From CBDDBK01 sp965225715 (lineage in GTDB: Bacteria; Bacteroidota; Bacteroidia; Cytophagales; Flammeovirgaceae), in contig CBDDBK010000001.1 of NCBI GenBank assembly GCA_965225715.1, positions 47,078 to 111,077 of the forward strand: a stretch of 64,000 nt of DNA. The letters are read 5' to 3'. Of the stretch, positions 55,553 through 64,000 are shown piece after piece; positions within the stretch are counted from its first letter, which is position 1, and each line of letters starts with the position of its first letter. The translations under genes and the position numbers were made by a program. A model generated the notes under the pieces. That model searched no databases and was not told the DNA's origin. It saw only the letters and a program-made list of their open reading frames with translations.

Positions 55553-56494
55553 TTGGAAATTTTTCCATTTTTATGTTTTGTCTTTGCTGCTTACTCGGTT
55601 GTAGCTAATGATGTTATTCAAACTTTAGGAACTTTTTTGAGTTCAAATAAAAAAGTAAAGTCAACGGTTATATATTTATTTTTTGGAATTATTCTAACTT
55701 TAACACTTATATATGGCTGGGTTGAATATGAAGGCGATGTTTCTTATAAGCGTTTAAGTAGAATTCCTCAGCCTGTTCCTTTCTATTGGTGGTATATTTC
55801 TGCTCCATTTATTCTTTTAATTATTACCCGTTTAGGTATTCCAGTTAGTACAACATTTTTAATGTTGTCTCTTTTTTCGTCTCAACTTATTATCACCAAA
55901 ATTGTAATTAAATCTTTATCCGGATATATAGTTTCTTTTGGTTTTTCTTTTTTGATTTATATATTAATTAGCAGACGTTTAGAAAACTATTTTTCTAAAT
56001 ATCCTATTACCCAAAAATGGATTATATTGCAATGGCTCACAACAGGTTCTTTGTGGAGTATATGGCTTATCCAAGATTTAGCTAATATTTATGTATTTTT
56101 ACCTCGACAGCTTTCACCTTTATATTTAATCGTTTCTTTGCTTGTTTTGTTAGGCTTTTTAGGTTATATAATTAGGTCAAGAGGAGGCAAAATCCAAAGA
56201 ATAGTTAACTCAAAAATAAATACTGCGGATATACGAGCCGCATCGATTATAGACGGAATTTATGTCATTATACTTTATTTTTTTAAAGAACTTAATGATT
56301 TACCAATGAGTACGACTTGGGTTTTTGTAGGTCTTTTAGCTGGTAGAGAGTTAGGAATAAATTTTATTCAACATGTCAAACCTAATAAATATGTTTATAA
56401 GATGTTATCAAAAGATTTTATAAAGATATTGTTAGGTTTATTTATTAGCATTGCAACAGCTTACATGTTCAAAATCCTAAGTTTAGAAACTTAA
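55553..56494 (+). CDS. PiT-like inorganic phosphate transporter family membrane protein, TTG start
   Basis: The 313-aa product has ~9 hydrophobic helices. It shows the two internal PiT (PHO4) signature regions: VANDVIQTLGTFLSSN near the N terminus and LNDLPMSTTWVFVGLLAGRELG near the C terminus, plus GIPVSTTFLML. The family moves phosphate with a cation, though this short subgroup, common in Bacteroidota, is not proven to. No in-frame ATG lies between the stop at 55526 and the conserved MEIF-like start; TTG at 55553 is the best start. The MITE just upstream may explain the change. It is likely cotranscribed with rpoZ unless the repeat interrupts. Confidence 0.75.
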   Translation: MEIFPFLCFVFAAYSVVANDVIQTLGTFLSSNKKVKSTVIYLFFGIILTLTLIYGWVEYEGDVSYKRLSRIPQPVPFYWWYISAPFILLIITRLGIPVSTTFLMLSLFSSQLIITKIVIKSLSGYIVSFGFSFLIYILISRRLENYFSKYPITQKWIILQWLTTGSLWSIWLIQDLANIYVFLPRQLSPLYLIVSLLVLLGFLGYIIRSRGGKIQRIVNSKINTADIRAASIIDGIYVIILYFFKELNDLPMSTTWVFVGLLAGRELGINFIQHVKPNKYVYKMLSKDFIKILLGLFISIATAYMFKILSLET

Positions 56495-56528
56495 AATTGA
56501 ATCATACATCCGTTTTTAACCGCTTCAC

Positions 56529-56650
56529 TTAAAATAATTCATTGATTTGATTATAAGCTAATTCGAAATAAGTTAACAAAGCTTTAAATTGAGTTTTGGT
56601 CATACCTGTGGCAGCACCCCATTGTCCCAAAGTTTTTAAATTTTACTAAC
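56529..56650 (-). pseudogene. Scrap of a transposase N-terminal domain
   Basis: The minus-strand frame KTLGQWGAATGMTKTQFKAL LTYFELAYNQ ends at TAA 56529. QWGAATGMTK resembles EWRAATGRDK at 13597, suggesting the same transposase family. It is truncated next to IS5-like copy B. Confidence 0.4.
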
Positions 56651-56674
56651 AAAGCCATTTTTATAATATGTTAA

Positions 56675-57768
56675 TTAGTCATCCCTTAAAAACTTTTTAA
56701 CTATTTGATAGATAGGATATTTAAAGAAAGAGAAATAAGATAACTATTTGATTATAAACAGTTTGTGTTTCAACAGTTTTCACGACTTGATATTTCAAGT
56801 TAATTTAGTGTTTATTAAAGACTTATAATTATTTTTTTTTATATTTTGCTCATTTTTCAACATCAAAACGGTGATTTTAGAGGCTTCTATTTGCGTTTAT
56901 GGGTCTCAAGGGTCTCCTAAATTTGACAAAAAAGAGCAAGTTTTCTATGCCGATACGACCGTTCAAAAGAAAAATATTACGTTTTCCACAGATTCAAAAT
57001 TACAGAAAAAGATTATTGATAATTGTGGTAAAATAGCCAAGCAAGCTGGCGTACAATTAAAAAACACATTTAAAAAAAGTCTATGAAGCTTTTACAAGCT
57101 CAACACAACCGGCAACATCCTAAACGAAAGGCAAAGGCCTTAGAGGCGGCAAAGATTTTGAAATAAATAACGGGTATTTTTGTTCGGGATTTGACAAGAA
57201 AACTTCTATTGGCAGGCAAGTTAGATGCATATACTAGTGATTTAGTAAAAAGAAGCGTTATAGCCTGCACGAAGCTACTATTTTTTGTATTGCCAAAGGG
57301 AAGGCGTCGGTGGGCTATGAATTTGGGAGCAAATTTGGACTTTTGTGGAATCGTAGCAGAGGCATTATTGTATCGGGCGCTTATTGCGGGAATGAATATG
57401 ATGGGCATAGCTTGAAAAAACTGCTAAGTAATCATGATTCTATTCATGTTTCCAAACTTGATGCCATTTATTGTGATAGGGGGTATCGGGGTGCAAAATT
57501 AGAAGGTATTGAGGTTCATATACCGAGTAATCCGAAGAAAAAAGACAGCGTGTATATGCGTTCTAAAAAGCGGAAGCACTTTAGGTCAAGAGCTGGTATA
57601 GAGCCTATTATCGGTCACCTGAAGCAAGATTTTCGGATGGGTTTAAACTACTTGAAAGGTAAGATAGGCGATGTAGTCAATGGTATAATGGCCTGCGCAG
57701 CTTTTAATTTTCAAAAATGGATGAACCTAAAAAATCCTTAAACATTAGAATATAAAACCTTTTTTAAA
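56675..57768 (+). mobile_element. IS5-like insertion sequence, copy B (internally deleted)
   Basis: The left end TTAGTCATCCCTTAAAAAC is intact. The right end stops in an A/T run (AAAACCTTTTTT) without the GGGATGACTAA box. Compared with copy A it lacks 371 bp, joined at the 10-bp sequence GGTGATTTTA (56869-56878), plus a smaller deletion near 57243. Confidence 0.85.
56871..57741 (+). pseudogene. Broken IS5-like transposase (copy B)
   Basis: The first part (to the stop at 57084-57086) keeps VFYADTTVQKKNITFSTDSK and ends NTFKKSL. The second frame resumes at QAQHNRQHPKRKAKALEAAK but meets an in-frame TAA near 57164 and then a deletion. From 57310 the C-terminal part is clean (YEFGSKFGLLW, CDRGYRGAKLEG, SRAGIEPIIGHLKQDF). 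The Ser codon TCA at the position of copy A's nonsense codon is intact. Confidence 0.8.
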
Positions 57769-58143
57769 ACAGTTATTAAAGAAAAAATTTAAAATATGCT
57801 ATACTAATATTTTGATTACCAAATATTTATAGTTTATTATTTGGCTTAAGAAAAATAAGATTAAAAAAAGATGTGTTCAAAATATGCAAGTAATGCCTGT
57901 TTTAGGTTAAAAACCTTGCAATTTAAGTTAAATTTTAAAATATCATAAGGTTCTGATAATCATAATTTTATAAATTTTCTTGTTTTTGTTAAAAAATTGA
58001 TTTTCAGATATTTATAACATTTTTAAAAGAAGACTAAAAGTTTAATTATAAATTTATAAAAAATTCTATCTCTTTATACTCATAAGTCATTGGTAATATA
58101 GATGCAAAAGTCTTTACTTATGTACAAATTTAATGAATAGGCT
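57769..58143. other. Intergenic region after IS5-like copy B
   Basis: No gene. It contains the recurring AT-rich motif (GATTACCAAATATTTATAG, near 57810) and the hairpin repeat at 58075-58122. Confidence 0.5.
58075..58122 (+). repeat. Hairpin-forming dispersed repeat, copy 3
   Basis: TATACTCATAAGTCATTGGT ... GTCTTTACTTATG; CATAAGT (58081-58087) pairs with ACTTATG (58116-58122). It lies just past the rhomboid gene's stop. Confidence 0.6.
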
Positions 58144-58740
58144 CTATGGCTCTGTAATTTGTATAGGTTCAGAAAGACTTGGGGTTTCATTTTTGCTTTT
58201 TCTATCATAGATAAATCCAAAGATACCACCACAGATGCCACCAATAATATGAGCACTTTGGGAAATACTATCCTCATTGACCATGTTAACAACTTCTTTA
58301 CCCAAAAAGAAACCAGTAATTAAAATAAAAGTCAATGGTATTCTACCTTTGCTTAAATTAGTTACAGAACTTAAAATAATAAACATAAACACGATACCAC
58401 TAGCCCCTAGTAAAGCGTGAGAAGAAAAAGCTATAGTCAATATACTGGTAATCAAAGCTGTTACTATAATCATTGCTAAAATTCTTTTAGAACTGTATTT
58501 TTCTTCTAATATGGGGCCCAATAATAATATAAATGTAAAATTCCCAACAAAATGATTCATATTTCCATGACCAATTACATGCGTAAAAAGTCGAAAATAG
58601 CTTGATATTTCTCCATAATTCATTTGAGGATAAATAATAAAATAAGTCTTTAATTCAGGAAAATAGTTGGTAAGTATAAGTACTAAACCTGTTATTAAAG
58701 TATAAGTCAGGGTAATTGGAGCATTATATTGAATTCTCAT
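58144..58740 (-). CDS. Rhomboid-family intramembrane serine protease
   Basis: The 198-aa product has about six transmembrane helices. HGNMNHFVGNFTFILLLG holds the conserved His/Asn of helix 2 and LLGASGIVFMF carries the catalytic Ser (GASG). SAHIIGGICGGIFGF gives the partner His. The length fits a minimal rhomboid core. It cleaves membrane-spanning substrates within the bilayer; substrates are unknown. The start ATG at 58740 precedes a short cytosolic lead. Confidence 0.88.
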   Translation of the reverse strand: MRIQYNAPITLTYTLITGLVLILTNYFPELKTYFIIYPQMNYGEISSYFRLFTHVIGHGNMNHFVGNFTFILLLGPILEEKYSSKRILAMIIVTALITSILTIAFSSHALLGASGIVFMFIILSSVTNLSKGRIPLTFILITGFFLGKEVVNMVNEDSISQSAHIIGGICGGIFGFIYDRKSKNETPSLSEPIQITEP

Positions 58741-58827
58741 TTATTTTATTCTTTTAAAGCTACTTGAGGCTGAATTTAATTTGTTATGATTTTGTAAATT
58801 AATTAAAAATACGATTATAAATAAATA

Positions 58828-58854
58828 AAGCGTATAGTTTTTAAGTATACGCTT
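58828..58854 (-). terminator. Hairpin downstream of the Calx-beta adhesin gene
   Basis: AAGCGTATA (58828-58836) and TATACGCTT (58846-58854) form a perfect 9-bp stem with a 9-base loop, about 145 bp past the adhesin stop on its strand and before the rhomboid start. Confidence 0.5.
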
Positions 58855-58997
58855 CTAATGGAAATTTTTCTTAACACTTCTAATAAGATTAGTTTTAAAA
58901 TTTATATATATTATTGGCTATCAATAATCAGCTATTCTATAGTTCAATTTCAAATAATTATGAATACTCCTTTGATAACATTTTTCTATCTATAATT

Positions 58998-61900
58998 CTA
59001 ACGGGTAATAATAATAAATGCAGTAATAGGATTAGCACTAATACCTAAATCTATCACATAATAATAAACACCATCCGGTAACTCTTGACGCCCTATCGCA
59101 GCTATATTTGATTTCCCTTCAAATATATTAATGTTATTATCATAACCACGCATAGTAAAAACTAATTGTCCCCATCGGTTATAAATTTGAACAAGGTTGT
59201 TAGGATATTGGGTAATACCTTCAATGCGCCAAAAGTCATTCTTACCATCTCCATTTGGTGAAATACCTTCATAAACCAATACATTACCCGGATTACTATT
59301 ATCAGCTTGTAAATAATTAGGTATTCCATTATTATCATCATCAGGCAATGGAAGAGGCTCACCACCTTCAAGGGTATCTACTAAAGCAGCTAAACCATTA
59401 GCATTTGTATCTATAATATTATCAACAGTACCGTCTCCATCATCATCGGCACCCCCTCCTTCTATTATATCAGATAGAATATCACCATCACTATCTAAAT
59501 CTAAATAATTTGGAATTAAATCTCTATCAACATCTAAGGCTCCCTCCTCTATATCAGGAATACCATCGTTGTCAGAATCTAAATCTAAATAATTAGGAAT
59601 ACCATCATTATCTAAATCATCATCTAGAGGGTTATCATTGCTATTAAAATCTTCATCAAGAGTATTAATATTATCTCCATCATCGTCAATATCTAAAGCA
59701 TTGATAAGACTATCTTCATCTGTATTTATAGGATTATCTAAATCTATACCAACCTCAATAAAATCATTAATATTATCATTATCTGAATCTATATTTAAAG
59801 GATTAGTGCCTATCAGTAATTCTTCTGAATTTAATAAACCATCTCCATCAGTATCTATAGCTAAATTATCAAGGATAAATACACTATCTACTGTTTCTAA
59901 AGCAATACCATTCTGAACACTAGCTATATTGATTCTAACATATTCATTAATAGGATACTCTAATATATTATCAATTAAAGCTGAAATAATAACCTCTCCA
60001 AACAATAAGCCTGCTTCAATTTCTATAACATTAACATTAGTAGAGTTTCTACCTGGTAATAAGTTATAATCTAAAGAACTAGCCGTTCCAGTGTAAACTA
60101 AACTAACAATAGTTGGTTTAAAGCTTAAATGACTTAGTTCAAGTCGAATAATAGCTTGGTTATTCAATGTTTCTCCAATAGTATCTCTGTCTAAGCTAAG
60201 AGTAACAAAAGGCTCTATATCATCATTTTCTATAGTAAGACTAGCAATAGATCGAATGATACCAGAACTATTAAAGGCATTTGTAATACGAACTTGAAGG
60301 ACTTCATCGCTTTCAAAATTAATATCTCCATTAACTTCTACAGATGCAAATGCGACAGTAGTACCTGGTAAAAATCTAAGCTCTTGAGCACCTATCACAA
60401 GATAATCAGCATCACTTGCCGTAGCACTTATATCTGATGTAGAATAAAATACCCTAACTTCTCTAACACTTGGATTTGACAGTTCAAGTCGTAACATAGC
60501 AATTTGAGAACCTGTATTACCTTCAATAATACTTGTGTCATTAATTGTAACAAAGGGTTCAGCATCATCGTCTAATATTGTACCCAAAGCAAGAGTATCC
60601 AAAATAAAACCACTATCAACAGATAGTAAACGTAAAGAAAAGAATTCTGATAGCTCATATATATTATCATCTATAATAGGAACACTTATTTCTTTTTCTA
60701 TTTCTCCTGGTATAAAGGTAAGACTACCAGATATATCTAAGTAGTCAAACCCAGGAGATGCAGTTCCTGCTATTAATTCATATGTGACATTTACTGTATC
60801 TATAGTCTCGTTACCTAGTCTAACTATAAAGTTAAGAACACTAGCACCTGCACCTTCAATATTTTCTATCACCTCTGCATTATCAGCAATAATTTCAGGC
60901 TGATCATCATCATTAACAATTGTACCATTTGCTATAATATCACCAGCAGCTAAACCTATTACATTACTAATTTCAATGATAAATATTTCATCCCTTTCTC
61001 TTTTATTATCTCCTATAATAGGTACAAGTATTTCAGAAGAATTTCTTCCTGTAGGTATAGTAATAGTCCCAACTTGTCTTACATAATCTTCTCCTGCAAT
61101 AGCAGTACTATCAATGGTAGTATATCTAAAACTTATTCCTGTAACAGAAAATTGAGTTAAAACAATATTAAATAACATAAATGATTGACCATCATCACCT
61201 TCCATCAAAGTTCCATCATCTATATTTAAAGTGCCTATTGCATCATCATTTCTAATAATACCCAAACCAGTAGCAACAGCTATATCAGCATTAGTAGCTG
61301 ATAGTAATACAACTTGAAAATCTTCATCCGTTTCAAAATTATTATCTGGCATAGTAGGAACTGATATTGAAGCATTAGTAGCCCCTCCTGATATAATAGT
61401 AAGCATAGCAAAAGAAGGTATATAATCATTACCAACTACTGTAGCCGGTGTACTTGAGACTCCATCTCGGGTTATATAGGTAAATGTAACATTTTCAAAA
61501 GTTCTGTTTGATAAAGTAACTTCAAAAGTTAAAGTACTTCCTTCAATTCCTGCCACGCTATTAATACTAATAGTTGGTCTGTTATCATCATTAATAATTG
61601 TACCTATTGCAACACTGTCCCCAAAAACAGCGTTTTCAGGATTTCTGAGTATAAGATTAAAAGTTTCATTTCTTTCGAAATCAGTCTCTCCAATAATTTC
61701 TACATCAACTTTAGTTGATGTTTCTCCAGGTAAAATAGTAATATTAATTGGAATAAGTGGATTAAGATAATCTAAATTTGGAGTAGCATCAATTTGGTTT
61801 AAAAAGTATTCAAATTGAACCGTATCTACAGATTCTCTATCTAAATTAACTTCAAAAGATAAGATAGAGTTAGTATTGGTACCTTCATTAATTTGAGCAT

Positions 61901-64000
61901 CAAGTACTCTTAAAATAGGTGGTAAATCATCATTTTGAATAACTATTACCCCTATTGTATCTGTAAATCCTAATAAATTCGAACCACTTAATAATGTAAT
62001 AGTAAAAACTTCATCTTGCTCAAAAATATTGTCTCCATTAATATTAATAGGAATAAAAGCAATTGTATCGGTTAACTCAAAAACTAATTGTCCAAATAAA
62101 GTACCATTATAATCTAAATCAGAAGTAGTTGCTGTACTATCTAATACTCTATAAGTTAAAGAAGTTCTTAAATTACTTGGGTGACTTAAAGTTACAGGTA
62201 CTAAGAGTGTATTACTACCAATATTACCTTCAAGAATAGAAACATCGCTAATAGAGGCTGTAGGCAGTAAATCATCATTTAAAATAGTACCTCTTACCTC
62301 ATCATTAGTCAAAATAGCCCCTATTGGATTATCTAAAACTAAAGTAAAATATTCATTAAGTTCATAGACATTATCTTCTATAGTTGGTATCCTTAAAGTT
62401 GTATCTGATACTCCCGGAAATATTAAAAATGTATTTGATAGATTTAAAACATCCATTCCAAAAGTAACTGTTTCTTCCAATAAAGCATAAGAAAAACGGA
62501 TAGTATCACTGCTACTATTATTTAATAAGATATTAAAAATTAATGTATCTCCTTCTAAAGTACTCGAATTAGATATAGATAGAGATATATTAGCAGCTAA
62601 ATCATCATTAATAATATAACCTAAGCCAATACTATCTTCAAATTCTAAGTTTCCAATTGTTTTTAATAAATTCAATTTAAAAATTTCTGTTGTCTCTACT
62701 CTATCATCTCCAAAAACTCGAATGCTTACAGTTTCCTGGGTACTTCCAGGCACAAATATAATCGTATCAGATACATTTAAATAGTCATTATCGACTACTT
62801 GAGCTGTAGAATCTTCTGTAGAGTATAATACTTTAAGTGTATCACTACTAGGTCTGTCTAAAGTAAGATCAAAAGTAAAGAAAGTAAAATCTATACTTGA
62901 TTCTGGTTGAAAAACATCAGATATAGAAATGGTTGGTATACTATCGTCATTGACAATAGTACCCAAACCGATACTATCGCCCAAAATACCGCCATTCAAA
63001 ACCGAAATGCCAACGCCAAAAACCTCCGATAACTCACGAACATCATCTCCCACAACACCTACATGAACATAAGAAACACTATCGCCAGACGAAAAATCCA
63101 AACGACCACCAACAGACACATAATCTAAATCCGAAACAGAAGCACTACTATCAAAACTACTGTAGGAAACACCAAGCCCAAAAGAACTAACATGACTCAA
63201 CGAAACAGGAAAAGAAATAGAAAAAATACCACCATCCCCCTCTAAAACAGATACATCACCAATACTAACAACAGGCAAATTATCATTATCTTCAATACGA
63301 CCTACAGCACCATCACGAAGAAAAATAGCCCCCTCCAAATCACTCAAAACAAAACCAAAATCCTCAAACAACTCATAAATACCATCATCAAACGTCTCTA
63401 CGCGAACAGTATCCCGAACAACACCCGGAACAAACTCAAAAACACCACCAACACCACCAACATCAGAACCCAACAACGCAGAACCACCGACAACAGAATA
63501 CCTAAAACGAACCGTATCAACACTAAATGACGACAACGAAACAACAAAACCAATACTGTCCCCCTCAACCCCAAAACCATCCTCTACCCGCAAACCAATA
63601 CCGCCAGCCAAATCATCATTGTTGATAACCCCAACAGCACCCGAACCCAAGCCAACAGTATCCGCACCGACAACACCAGACAACGACAAACCAAAACGCT
63701 CGACATTCTCAACGTCCAAATCACCATAAACAACAACAGCAACAACACCAGACAAAGCACCCGGCAAAATAAAAGCCGAACCAACAACAGCCAAATAATC
63801 AACACCACCAGAAGCCGAAAGATCATAAGTCCTGTAATTGTAATAAACAGTATCAACACTCGCCGAAGACAAAACAACAACAAAAGAAGCCAAAACCTCA
63901 CCCGTATTACCCTCATCAACAACAACATCAACAACACTGATAACAGGAAGACTATCGTCATTGACAATAGTACCCAAACCAATACTATCGCCCAAAACAC
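58998..64000 (-). CDS. Giant secreted Calx-beta repeat adhesin with type B T9SS sorting domain (N terminus beyond window)
   Basis: The frame is open to the right edge, so the visible 1666 or so residues are the C-terminal part. Most of it is ~13-15 Calx-beta domains of ~105-115 aa, each with an EGN/EGD start, a SxDTVxxxY strand, a DY-x-x-x-G turn, DxxxExxExF and an end such as GTIVNDD. Calx-beta domains bind calcium and build extended surface fibres. Next come about seven thrombospondin type 3-like calcium repeats (DTDGDGLLNSEELLIGTNP, DSDNDGIPDIEEG). The last ~95 residues (YEGISPNGDGKNDFWRIEGI, VQIYNRWGQLVF, LPDGVYYYVIDLG) are a gliding-type (type B) T9SS sorting domain, so PorU-dependent export is likely. 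Base composition changes sharply near 62950. Confidence 0.88.
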   Translation of the reverse strand, partial: VLGDSIGLGTIVNDDSLPVISVVDVVVDEGNTGEVLASFVVVLSSASVDTVYYNYRTYDLSASGGVDYLAVVGSAFILPGALSGVVAVVVYGDLDVENVERFGLSLSGVVGADTVGLGSGAVGVINNDDLAGGIGLRVEDGFGVEGDSIGFVVSLSSFSVDTVRFRYSVVGGSALLGSDVGGVGGVFEFVPGVVRDTVRVETFDDGIYELFEDFGFVLSDLEGAIFLRDGAVGRIEDNDNLPVVSIGDVSVLEGDGGIFSISFPVSLSHVSSFGLGVSYSSFDSSASVSDLDYVSVGGRLDFSSGDSVSYVHVGVVGDDVRELSEVFGVGISVLNGGILGDSIGLGTIVNDDSIPTISISDVFQPESSIDFTFFTFDLTLDRPSSDTLKVLYSTEDSTAQVVDNDYLNVSDTIIFVPGSTQETVSIRVFGDDRVETTEIFKLNLLKTIGNLEFEDSIGLGYIINDDLAANISLSISNSSTLEGDTLIFNILLNNSSSDTIRFSYALLEETVTFGMDVLNLSNTFLIFPGVSDTTLRIPTIEDNVYELNEYFTLVLDNPIGAILTNDEVRGTILNDDLLPTASISDVSILEGNIGSNTLLVPVTLSHPSNLRTSLTYRVLDSTATTSDLDYNGTLFGQLVFELTDTIAFIPININGDNIFEQDEVFTITLLSGSNLLGFTDTIGVIVIQNDDLPPILRVLDAQINEGTNTNSILSFEVNLDRESVDTVQFEYFLNQIDATPNLDYLNPLIPINITILPGETSTKVDVEIIGETDFERNETFNLILRNPENAVFGDSVAIGTIINDDNRPTISINSVAGIEGSTLTFEVTLSNRTFENVTFTYITRDGVSSTPATVVGNDYIPSFAMLTIISGGATNASISVPTMPDNNFETDEDFQVVLLSATNADIAVATGLGIIRNDDAIGTLNIDDGTLMEGDDGQSFMLFNIVLTQFSVTGISFRYTTIDSTAIAGEDYVRQVGTITIPTGRNSSEILVPIIGDNKRERDEIFIIEISNVIGLAAGDIIANGTIVNDDDQPEIIADNAEVIENIEGAGASVLNFIVRLGNETIDTVNVTYELIAGTASPGFDYLDISGSLTFIPGEIEKEISVPIIDDNIYELSEFFSLRLLSVDSGFILDTLALGTILDDDAEPFVTINDTSIIEGNTGSQIAMLRLELSNPSVREVRVFYSTSDISATASDADYLVIGAQELRFLPGTTVAFASVEVNGDINFESDEVLQVRITNAFNSSGIIRSIASLTIENDDIEPFVTLSLDRDTIGETLNNQAIIRLELSHLSFKPTIVSLVYTGTASSLDYNLLPGRNSTNVNVIEIEAGLLFGEVIISALIDNILEYPINEYVRINIASVQNGIALETVDSVFILDNLAIDTDGDGLLNSEELLIGTNPLNIDSDNDNINDFIEVGIDLDNPINTDEDSLINALDIDDDGDNINTLDEDFNSNDNPLDDDLDNDGIPNYLDLDSDNDGIPDIEEGALDVDRDLIPNYLDLDSDGDILSDIIEGGGADDDGDGTVDNIIDTNANGLAALVDTLEGGEPLPLPDDDNNGIPNYLQADNSNPGNVLVYEGISPNGDGKNDFWRIEGITQYPNNLVQIYNRWGQLVFTMRGYDNNINIFEGKSNIAAIGRQELPDGVYYYVIDLGISANPITAFIIITR

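Noticed and set aside
63398..64000. Leu/Val-rich minus-strand frames resembling membrane proteins
   Set aside because: They are other frames of the G/T-rich part of the Calx-beta gene.

Overview
The window is AT-rich (roughly 30% G+C by eye) and comes from the Bacteroidota. The evidence is a PorU-type C25 protease with a type IX secretion sorting tail, a second secreted giant with a gliding-type (type B) C-terminal domain, Bacteroidota-type RNA polymerase omega, OmpL47 and OmpA-like envelope proteins, and promoter motifs of the TAnnTTTG type. I cannot name a genus. Most genes are chromosomal housekeeping genes, but the order is heavily reshuffled and the gaps are full of insertion-sequence (IS) debris and a short repeat family.

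Layout. 1-2.1 kb: 3' part of a single-chain restriction-methylation enzyme, cut by the window edge. 2.3-8.7 kb: porU, fabG, a Cys/Met-metabolism PLP enzyme and ferritin. 8.8-9.65 kb: dead IS. 10.1-13.5 kb: fused B12-dependent mutase icmF. 13.6-15.5 kb: nested IS graveyard. 15.6-17.4 kb: DUF262/HNH defence-type gene. 17.4-20.4 kb: tRNA-Cys and a five-gene piece of the S10 operon (rplC-rplD-rplW-rplB-rpsS). 20.9-23.7 kb: uvrA. 23.7-24.8 kb: remnant of a foreign gene abutting a dead IS1. 24.9-44.6 kb: zinc-ribbon/TPR protein, metG, lipoprotein, lptB, OmpA-like protein, two unknown secreted proteins (the second frameshifted in a 39-bp repeat), dusB, an OmpL47-repeat protein and a TPR/SpoIIE phosphatase. 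44.9-45.75 kb: a second IS1 with an unbroken main transposase frame. 45.9-48.7 kb: a G+C-richer cadherin/FGE protein. 48.9-49.7 kb: IS remnants. 49.8-56.5 kb: htpG, M20 amidohydrolase, threonine/serine dehydratase-like gene, rpoZ and a PiT-like permease. 56.7-57.8 kb: a deleted IS5-like copy. 58.1-64 kb: rhomboid protease and a giant Calx-beta adhesin that runs off the edge.

Most notable. The gene at 45944-48697 ends in a formylglycine-generating-enzyme fold whose last ~35 codons look like the variable region of a diversity-generating retroelement (DGR): variable codons almost all end in C or T between fixed Arg/Gly/Trp/Pro/Phe positions. No reverse transcriptase or template repeat is in the window. 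Directly downstream is a ~24-codon coding scrap cut off by an IS1, so the DGR may have been decapitated locally or be served in trans. A second G+C-rich scrap (beta-propeller motif joined to a caspase-like end) lies on the outer side of the other IS1 copy.

A second system is a ~94-bp MITE-like family (TATAGYCAT ... ATGACTATA ends, at least 12 full or partial copies) scattered between genes. It supplies the stop codons of uvrA and the PLP enzyme, and one copy sits just before a permease gene that now seems to start at TTG.
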